NCBI GenBank assembly: GCA_026387965.1
Contig: JAPLKR010000018.1
Location: 1 to 5,017 of the forward strand
Origin: Fusobacteriota bacterium
GTDB lineage: Bacteria; Fusobacteriota; Fusobacteriia; JAPLKR01
Direction: 5' to 3'
Length of the DNA: 5,017 bases
Position 1 is the first letter of the stretch. Each line of letters begins with the position of its first letter. Made by a program: the position numbers and the translations under genes. Positions 1 through 4,028 of this stretch are shown here, piece by piece. The notes below the pieces were generated by a model. That model searched no databases and was not told the origin of the DNA. It saw only the letters and a list, made by a program, of their open reading frames with translations.

Positions 1-140
1 TTCGCTTCACGAAATGGGTATTCCCATTTCTGCTATTTGTAACAAATTTACCCAAATATCCGCTTAGCTTGTTTAAGCATAAACAACTTGGTTGTGTCTC
101 GTAACGCAATTTAACTCATGCGTTTCGCACAACTCGAGTA
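1..140. repeat. Cluster of short inverted repeats, possible dispersed repeat or structured RNA
   Basis: Three perfect stem structures follow one another. GAAATGGG at 11-18 pairs with CCCATTTC at 23-30 across a 4-base loop. TTGTTTA at 69-75 pairs with TAAACAA at 80-86 across a 4-base loop. A nested pair has an outer stem of GTTGTG (91-96) with CACAAC (128-133) and an inner stem of AACGCA (103-108) with TGCGTT (119-124). No stem is followed by a T-run, so these are not ordinary terminators. Base composition is richer in G and C than the sequence that follows. Reading frames here are short and resemble nothing I recognise. Dense nested palindromes of this kind suggest a dispersed intergenic repeat or a folded RNA, but a single copy cannot show which. 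The left edge may lie outside the window. Confidence 0.4.
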
Positions 141-160
141 TAGTAATATAAAAAAAATTT

Positions 161-193
161 AATGATTTTATTTAGAAAATTAATTAAATCATT
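161..193. promoter_or_regulatory. Inverted repeat at promoter, possible operator
   Basis: AATGATTT at 161-168 is a perfect 8-base inverted match to AAATCATT at 186-193, with 17 bases between the arms. The right arm overlaps the first two bases of the proposed -35 box of the lipoprotein promoter, a position where a repressor or activator could act. The region is very AT-rich, so such a repeat can arise by chance. Confidence 0.25.
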
Positions 194-220
194 GTAATAT
201 GGTGTTATTTGTGATAAAAT
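192..220 (+). promoter_or_regulatory. Probable sigma-A promoter for lipoprotein-rny unit
   Basis: A -35 like TTGTAA (192-197) and a -10 TAAAAT (215-220) are separated by 17 bases. A TG at 212-213 forms an extended -10 motif. The start codon of the lipoprotein gene lies 45 bases downstream. No promoter of similar quality is visible between this gene and rny, so it probably serves both. Confidence 0.5.
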
Positions 221-265
221 AATACTTGCCCACAATGTAAAATAATTGATTGAGGAGCTTCTGAA

Positions 266-805
266 GTGAAGACCAAAATAAAGGTTTTGATAATATTCTG
301 TATAAGTATTTTTTTATTTGGCTGTGCAAATATGCAGGTAAATGATAACTCAAAGACAATAGCTGTAATAGATTCACAACTGCTTTCAGAGTATAATAGT
401 TGGGATATTGTTGCAGCTAAAAGCCGTTTAAATGTGTTGGAAAATAATGGCAGTATTTCGCAAAGTCAAGCAGAAAATATTTTAGCTATGTTAAGCCAAA
501 GAGAGATATTAAAAGAAAATTTTGTACCATTTGTGGAATTGATGAAACAACACATTGGTGAAAATGATGTGAATTATATTAAATCTCATACTTATCCTAC
601 GCTTATAAATTCTATGATGGTTGGACAACTTGGCCACTATAATCTTTCGCAGGCAAGCTTTTATTATGGTAAAGTTACATTTGCTAATCAATTTTCTAAA
701 TTTATACTGATTATAAATTATGCAGATCAATCCGAATATTTAGAAGTAACACTCATAGCGGCAAACAATCAATGGTGGATATATGATGTTAAAGAGTTAC
801 ACTGA
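266..805 (+). CDS. Putative lipoprotein of unknown function
   Basis: I do not recognise this 179-residue protein. The N-terminus is a typical lipoprotein signal: a short basic start (MKTKIK), a hydrophobic stretch at about residues 7-19, and the lipobox LFGC, which makes Cys20 the likely lipidated residue. The mature protein would therefore sit on the outer face of the membrane. Residues 40-100 look helical and polar. The C-terminal third reads like alternating beta strands ending in a Trp-Trp-Ile-Tyr segment (about 169-173). This is loosely reminiscent of NTF2-like or DUF4878-type lipoproteins, but that is only an impression. The start is GTG, chosen because GAGGAG at 252-257 lies 8 bases upstream and the signal peptide begins there. 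The gene ends 24 bases before rny with no terminator between, implying co-transcription. A lipoprotein gene is not a usual partner of rny in the genomes I know. Confidence 0.75.
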   Translation: MKTKIKVLIIFCISIFLFGCANMQVNDNSKTIAVIDSQLLSEYNSWDIVAAKSRLNVLENNGSISQSQAENILAMLSQREILKENFVPFVELMKQHIGENDVNYIKSHTYPTLINSMMVGQLGHYNLSQASFYYGKVTFANQFSKFILIINYADQSEYLEVTLIAANNQWWIYDVKELH

Positions 806-818
806 TAGAAAATAAATA

Positions 819-824
819 AGGAGG
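819..824 (+). promoter_or_regulatory. Ribosome binding site fixing the rny GTG start
   Basis: A full AGGAGG lies 5 bases before GTG at 830. An ATG overlaps this start at 828-830, but it is in another frame and meets TAG after four codons. The GTG frame begins directly with the transmembrane segment expected for RNase Y, so GTG is the true start. Confidence 0.85.
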
Positions 825-829
825 ACAAT

Positions 830-2182
830 GTGTTTATCGTAGTAATTATCGTTGGACTAATAGTTGGAATAATTATTGGTTTTGTAGTGAAAAAGAAGCA
901 AGTAGATCAAAAGATTGGCACGCTTGATGAAATCAATCTCAAAATTAAAAGTGCAGAACAAGATGTCGAAAAAGTAAAGATACAAGCCGAAAAAGAAGCG
1001 ATTGCAATATATAAAGATGGCGAAATCAAGGCAAAAGAACATGCCATTAAAATAAAAGAGAACGCTGAAAAAGAAGCAAATGAAATAAAAAAAGAGATCA
1101 AAACAAAAGAACAAAAGTTAGAGAAAAAAGAAGAGAACATTGATAAAAAGCTTGAAATGTTAGAAAAAAAAGAGCAAGATTTAGATGAAGAACGTGAAAT
1201 ACTTCTTCAAAAAGAGCGCGAAGTCCAAACTGTTTATGAAGAGCAAAAGCAAGAGTTAGCAAAAGTTGCAGGACTCTCAAAAGAGGAAGCAACACGCATT
1301 TTTATGATGAACTTAGAGCAAGAACTTACACATGAACAAGCTGTTATGATTAAAGAATTTGAAAGAAAAACTGAAGAGGATAAAGACAAAGTATCGAAAA
1401 ATATCCTTTCGTTTGCTATGAGTAAGTGTGCGGCAAGTTACGTGGTTGAATCAACTCATCCAGCTAAAATTGAGGAAGCTCTTAGAAAATCTAAAAAAGA
1501 GGTTGAATCGTCTATTCTTGAGGCTGGTGAGGCAGCGATGCTTGAGTGTGGTGTGCAAAATGTGCATCCTGAAATTATTAAAATGCTTGGAAGGCTGAAA
1601 TATAGAACAAGTTATGGACAAGATGTGTTACATCACTCAATTGAAATGTCACATCTTGCGGGTGTTATGGCGTCAGAGTTAGGTCTTGATGTAAGACTTG
1701 CTAAGCGTTCGGCACTTCTTCATGATGTAGGAAAAGCAATGACGGCTGATCATGAAGGAACTCATGGCCTTCTAGGTGGCGAGTTCTTAAGACGTTACAA
1801 AGAAGATGAGAGAGTAGTTAATGGAGCTGAATCTCACCACAATGAAGTTGAGAAGAACTGTATTGAGTCATTTTTGGTTCAAGCGGCGGATACACTTTCA
1901 GCTACAAGACCAGGTGCAAGAAGAGAGACATTAGAAGCGTATATAAAAAGACTTGAAAATCTCGAAAAAATTGCAAACAGTTTTGAAGGTGTTGAGAGTT
2001 CATATGCTATTCAAGCGGGTAGAGAAGTACGTATTATTGTAAATCCAGAAAAGATTACAGATGATCAAGCGCTTCTGCTTGCAAGAAATGTTGCTAAAGA
2101 GATTGAAGATAATATGCAATACCCAGGCATGATTAAAGTTGCAGTTATTCGTGAATCAAGAGCCATAGAATACGCAAAATAA
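830..2182 (+). CDS. rny: Ribonuclease Y lacking the KH domain
   Basis: RNase Y is a membrane-anchored endoribonuclease that initiates mRNA decay in Bacillota. This protein has 450 residues; the family is usually about 510-520. Residues 2-20 are a single membrane anchor. Residues 21 to about 195 are a Lys/Glu-rich coiled coil. Residues 150-208 (GLSKEEA through CAASYVVEST) match the stretch that normally leads into the KH domain. The sequence then jumps at residues 209/210 straight to HPAKIEEALRKSKKEVE, which normally follows the KH domain. About 69 residues, including the GRxxGxxGxN loop, are absent, and the reading frame is kept. The HD domain is intact: His298-Asp299 in LLHDVGK, His312, His336-His337 and Asp354 in QAADTLSATRPGAR. 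The C-terminal domain ends with the family signature AIEYAK. There are no internal stops. The family assignment is very secure. Whether the protein is fully active without KH is unknown. Confidence 0.96.
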   Translation: MFIVVIIVGLIVGIIIGFVVKKKQVDQKIGTLDEINLKIKSAEQDVEKVKIQAEKEAIAIYKDGEIKAKEHAIKIKENAEKEANEIKKEIKTKEQKLEKKEENIDKKLEMLEKKEQDLDEEREILLQKEREVQTVYEEQKQELAKVAGLSKEEATRIFMMNLEQELTHEQAVMIKEFERKTEEDKDKVSKNILSFAMSKCAASYVVESTHPAKIEEALRKSKKEVESSILEAGEAAMLECGVQNVHPEIIKMLGRLKYRTSYGQDVLHHSIEMSHLAGVMASELGLDVRLAKRSALLHDVGKAMTADHEGTHGLLGGEFLRRYKEDERVVNGAESHHNEVEKNCIESFLVQAADTLSATRPGARRETLEAYIKRLENLEKIANSFEGVESSYAIQAGREVRIIVNPEKITDDQALLLARNVAKEIEDNMQYPGMIKVAVIRESRAIEYAK

Positions 2183-2186
2183 TAAC

Positions 2187-2217
2187 AAAGGTAAACTTTC
2201 GGGTTTACCTTTTTTTT
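2187..2217 (+). terminator. Intrinsic terminator after rny
   Basis: AAAGGTAAAC (2187-2196) pairs perfectly with GTTTACCTTT (2203-2212) around a 6-base loop (TTTCGG). A run of eight T follows at 2210-2217. It lies 4 bases after the rny stop codon and should end the lipoprotein-rny transcript. The A-rich left arm gives some bidirectional potential. Confidence 0.92.
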
Positions 2218-2244
2218 GACAAATTTTTGATTTCATACTATAAT
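2216..2244 (+). promoter_or_regulatory. Consensus sigma-A promoter for ymdB
   Basis: TTGACA (2216-2221) and TATAAT (2239-2244) are both perfect consensus boxes with exactly 17 bases between them. The -35 box shares its first two T residues with the T-tract of the rny terminator, so one transcription unit ends where the next begins. Transcription should start near 2251, giving a leader of about 38 bases. Confidence 0.88.
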
Positions 2245-2269
2245 ATATTTTTAATTGAAAATATTTTGC

Positions 2270-2279
2270 AGGAGAGTGG
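2270..2279 (+). promoter_or_regulatory. Ribosome binding site of ymdB with long spacing
   Basis: AGGAG at 2270-2274 is 14 bases from the ATG at 2289, longer than usual. The adjoining GAGTGG (2274-2279) gives a weaker match at 9 bases. No in-frame start lies closer, and the ATG begins the conserved family N-terminus MKILVFGD, so the start is not in doubt. Confidence 0.5.
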
Positions 2280-2288
2280 GTAACTTAA

Positions 2289-3062
2289 ATGAAAATTTTA
2301 GTTTTTGGAGATATAGTAGGTAGAGCGGGTAGAGAAGCTGTGTATGAGTATTTAAAAACTCATAAGACGAAATATGATTTAATAATTGCAAATGGAGAGA
2401 ATTCTGCTGGGGGATTTGGACTTACTAATAAAGTTGGAGATGAACTCTTTAAAATTGGAATTGATGTGATAACCGGCGGAAATCATATATGGGATAAACG
2501 TGACATTGTATATTATATGAATAAAGGTCTTAACTTAGTAAGACCGCTTAACTACGGAGTAGATGTACCTGGTGTGGGATTTGTTATATTAGAGAGATTA
2601 GGTAAAAAAATTTGCGTATTAAATTTACAAGGGCGCGTTTTCATGCCACCTATTGATTGCCCTTTTAAAGAGATCAAAAAGTGGTTGGAAGAGTTTAAAT
2701 CTCAGTTCGACATCTTGATTGTTGATATCCATGCGGAGGCGACTTCCGAAAAGATAGCCTTAGGTTGGTATTTAGATGGAGAAGCATCACTTGTATTTGG
2801 AACGCATACACATGTTCAAACGGCTGATGAAAAAATATCGCCAAAGGGAACCGCTTACATAAGTGATGTTGGAATGTGTGGAAGTTTTGATGGAATTTTA
2901 GGAATGAAAAAAGAAGCGATCATTCAGAAATTTTTAGATAATTTACCAACGCGTTTTGAGCCAGACGAAAATGACCGCGGTATTAATGCTATTTCAGTCA
3001 CTATTGACAATGTAACAGGACATGCCTTTTCAATAGAGAGAATACAAATGCGAAATATGTAA
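2289..3062 (+). CDS. ymdB: YmdB-family metallophosphoesterase (cyclic nucleotide phosphodiesterase)
   Basis: This 257-residue protein belongs to the YmdB / TIGR00282 family. The Bacillus subtilis member hydrolyses 2',3'-cyclic nucleotides and influences biofilm and sporulation decisions. Its length is close to the usual 255-265. The dinuclear metal site is visible: Asp8 in FGDIVGR, Glu37-Asn38 in NGENSAGG, Asn65-His66 in GGNHIWDK, His148 in VDIHAEATSEK, and His173 and His175 in GTHTHVQTAD. The C-terminal DVGMCG motif (193-198) and the R-F-E-P segment near 222-225 are also typical. The protein is cytoplasmic, with no signal peptide. The gene follows rny, the usual neighbour. Here, however, it has its own consensus promoter behind a strong terminator, so the two are probably expressed independently. 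I see no strong terminator downstream; only a weak AT stem lies at 3101-3122. Confidence 0.95.
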   Translation: MKILVFGDIVGRAGREAVYEYLKTHKTKYDLIIANGENSAGGFGLTNKVGDELFKIGIDVITGGNHIWDKRDIVYYMNKGLNLVRPLNYGVDVPGVGFVILERLGKKICVLNLQGRVFMPPIDCPFKEIKKWLEEFKSQFDILIVDIHAEATSEKIALGWYLDGEASLVFGTHTHVQTADEKISPKGTAYISDVGMCGSFDGILGMKKEAIIQKFLDNLPTRFEPDENDRGINAISVTIDNVTGHAFSIERIQMRNM

Positions 3063-3127
3063 TACCGAAAACACATTTAATGACGTATTGATTGAAATAC
3101 TAATTGTTTAAATTTGCAATTAACCTA

Positions 3128-3156
3128 TTTACATTGTAAAGCAAAAATGGTATAAT
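3128..3156 (+). promoter_or_regulatory. Strong sigma-A promoter for the 37-codon gene
   Basis: TTTACA (3128-3133) and a perfect TATAAT (3151-3156) are spaced by 17 bases, with TG at 3148-3149 giving an extended -10. Transcription would start about 50 bases before the small gene. A promoter this good strengthens the case that the small reading frame is real. Confidence 0.8.
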
Positions 3157-3213
3157 AGATTCATATAATTAAAGCGATATAAAAACAATTATTAAGTAAT
3201 GCGAGGAGGAGTA

Positions 3214-3327
3214 ATGGAAAGAGTAAGAAATCATTCTGGTGTAGATGGTGCATTTGCTCAACTCACTACTGGTGAGTCAAGAGAGGTTTACTGGAAAGCA
3301 AAAAAACAAGAGTCTTGGGTGAAATAA
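3214..3327 (+). CDS. Small protein of unknown function (37 aa)
   Basis: The frame runs from ATG to TAA and encodes 37 residues beginning MERVRNHSGVDG. I do not recognise it. It has no signal peptide or membrane segment. It is basic at both ends, with a central A-F-A-Q-L-T-T-G-E-S-R-E-V-Y-W segment at residues 13-27 and a Lys/Gln-rich tail ending in Trp-Val-Lys. Support for it being a gene: a consensus promoter upstream, AGGAGG at 3204-3209 just 4 bases before the ATG, and a degraded sequence downstream (3393-3506) that keeps the pattern A-x-x-x-L-x-x-G-E-x-R-E-x-Y in the same order. The strong promoter and binding site predict high expression. Small cytoplasmic or sporulation-associated proteins of this size occur in spore formers, but nothing here proves such a role. 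Confidence 0.65.
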   Translation: MERVRNHSGVDGAFAQLTTGESREVYWKAKKQESWVK

Positions 3328-3392
3328 TATTAAATCGTAGAAGTTGGGTTTAATTTAGTTGTGTATTACTTTACTTGAAAATAAAAAATTTC

Positions 3393-3506
3393 ATGAAGGT
3401 AAAGATACAAAATAGAGGAAAAAAGTATATTAACTCGGCACTTTCAGAGCTTATAAGCGGAGAATATAGAGAGAATTATTAGAAATTAAAAATCAAAGTT
3501 CAGTGG
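3393..3506 (+). pseudogene. Decayed second copy of the 37-codon gene
   Basis: From an ATG at 3393 the frame encodes 29 residues and stops at TAG (3480-3482). Residues 16-29, ALSELISGEYRENY, line up without gaps with AFAQLTTGESREVY of the upstream small protein. The TAG falls exactly where that protein has a Trp codon (TGG). Past the stop the frame continues KLKIKVQW, parallel to KAKKQESW, ending at a TGG at 3504-3506. No good ribosome binding site precedes the ATG; an AGAGGAA at 3414-3420 could once have served a later start. This looks like a tandem duplicate inactivated by a nonsense change. A functional 29-residue variant is possible but less likely. Confidence 0.5.
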
Positions 3507-3515
3507 ACTCAAAAA

Positions 3516-3860
3516 TGTACTACCCCCAAAAGTTAGACTAAAAAATTAAGCAGCCGATTGGCTGGAATGAATCCAGAATTGAACTGGAGACATTCCCGCC
3601 AATTTTATTTTAATCCGTTTATCCTGGATTCGCTACTATATTTTTCGTGATACCTTTAAATCCCAATCCATTATATCTATTTACCTATTTACCTATTTCA
3701 ATATCAGACTTTATCCCGTATTTTTCTAGTTAATTTAGTTGAACTCACTACCCTTATATGATACTCTTTTACCACTAGATTCTTTAATTGATTGCAATAT
3801 TAAGACATAAAAAACGCCCCCATTGAGTAGACTACTGCCTAACTTTTGGGGGGCAAAACA
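3516..3860 (-). mobile_element. Internally deleted IS3-family element
   Basis: The left end begins TGTACTACCCCCAAAAGTTA at 3516. The right end, read on the opposite strand from 3860, begins TGTTTTGCCCCCCAAAAGTT. These are matching imperfect terminal inverted repeats of the C5-A4-GTTAG type common in IS3/IS150-like elements. Only 345 bases lie between the outer ends, against about 1.2-1.5 kb for a complete element. Broken transposase remnants lie inside, on the - strand. Near the right end, GCCCCC (3816-3821) can pair with GGGGGC (3849-3854) around the palindrome AGTAGACTACT (3826-3836). Read on the - strand, this hairpin is followed by a T-run, as often seen before the transposase gene. The flanks show no convincing target duplication: AAAAA on the left, CCTCT on the right. 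Confidence 0.8.
3546..3773 (-). pseudogene. IS3-family transposase remnants (OrfA piece joined to OrfB end)
   Basis: On the - strand, 3617 down to 3546 encodes RIKIKLAGMSPVQF followed by nine residues and a TAA stop. This is the characteristic C-terminus of the IS3-family integrase subunit (OrfB). Upstream on that strand, in another frame, 3726-3646 encodes EKYGIKSDIEIGK, a TAG, then VNRYNGLGFKG. This resembles the helix-turn-helix region of OrfA, with the stop where Trp is usual. A possible OrfA start region (KRVSYKGSEF, about 3770-3741) precedes it, less certainly. The DDE catalytic core is completely missing, and stops and frame changes occur, so no active transposase is made. A tandem duplication of TATTTACC at 3680-3693 adds to the decay. 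Confidence 0.72.
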
Positions 3861-3905
3861 CCTCTCTTCTCTTTTTTTATTTAAAGTTTGTTTGAGAGGT
3901 TTTAT
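3860..3905. terminator. Possible weak terminator between the IS remnant and hrcA
   Basis: ACCTCTC (3860-3866) pairs with GAGAGGT (3894-3900), followed by TTTAT on the + strand and, read backwards, by TGTTTT on the - strand. The 27-base loop is long and the T-runs are short, so termination would be modest. It could act in both directions and insulate hrcA from upstream transcription. Confidence 0.35.
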
Positions 3906-3915
3906 AATGAATATT

Positions 3916-3942
3916 TTAGCACTCTTGTCAAAACGCTGCTAA
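3916..3942. promoter_or_regulatory. Upstream degenerate CIRCE operator (HrcA site)
   Basis: TTAGCACTC, a 9-base spacer, then CGCTGCTAA. The left arm is a perfect match to the CIRCE consensus (TTAGCACTC-N9-GAGTGCTAA) and the spacing is exact. The right arm matches 6 of 9. It ends 7 bases before the -35 box, so it lies upstream of the promoter, an unusual placement for a CIRCE. Confidence 0.65.
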
Positions 3943-3949
3943 AAACTCC

Positions 3950-3978
3950 TTGACAGATAAAACTTTTTGAGGTATACT
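3950..3978 (+). promoter_or_regulatory. Sigma-A promoter of the hrcA locus
   Basis: TTGACA (3950-3955) and TATACT (3973-3978) have 17 bases between them: a perfect -35 and a 5-of-6 -10. Transcription should begin near 3985, immediately before the downstream CIRCE, so HrcA bound there would block the start. Confidence 0.87.
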
Positions 3979-3988
3979 TAGAGTATGA

Positions 3989-4015
3989 TTAGCAAACTTA
4001 ACGGAAGGTTGCTAA
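3989..4015. promoter_or_regulatory. Downstream variant CIRCE operator in the hrcA leader
   Basis: TTAGCAAAC, a 9-base spacer, then GGTTGCTAA. The two arms match each other at 8 of 9 positions, better than they match the CIRCE consensus (7 of 9 each). It covers the start of the transcript and ends 1 base before the hrcA ribosome binding site, the classical place for autoregulation of hrcA. In the RNA the hairpin could also affect translation or stability. Confidence 0.82.
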
Positions 4016-4028
4016 CAAGGAGAAGAAA

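Noticed and set aside
1-117. Frame open to the window edge on the - strand (about 38 codons)
   Set aside because: It coincides with the palindrome cluster, lacks a start with a binding site, and resembles no protein I know; short open frames are expected by chance.
189-377. 62-codon frame on the - strand over the lipoprotein promoter and start
   Set aside because: It overlaps the signal-peptide coding region and promoter, has no clear binding site, and its hydrophobic composition follows from the AT-rich complement.
828-842. ATG at 828 as the rny start
   Set aside because: It is out of frame with the RNase Y reading frame and reaches TAG after four codons; GTG at 830 is supported by the binding site and the membrane anchor.
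857-1295. Several open frames on the - strand within the first half of rny
   Set aside because: They are shadows of the Lys/Glu-rich coiled-coil coding region: its complement gives long Phe/Leu/Ser-rich frames without ribosome binding sites or recognisable domains.
3329-3354. ATTAAATC / GGTTTAAT stem as a terminator after the 37-codon gene
   Set aside because: The stem is AT-rich with a wobble pair and a 10-base loop, and no T-run follows, so it is too weak to call.
3480-3687. TAG in place of Trp codons, suggesting stop-codon reassignment
   Set aside because: Both cases lie in sequences that are otherwise decayed. The intact genes (lipoprotein, rny, ymdB, hrcA, small gene) contain no in-frame TAG, so simple nonsense mutation is the better reading.
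3678-3700. Short direct repeat TATTTACC as a CRISPR or regulatory repeat
   Set aside because: Only two adjacent copies exist with no spacer; it looks like slippage inside the transposase remnant.
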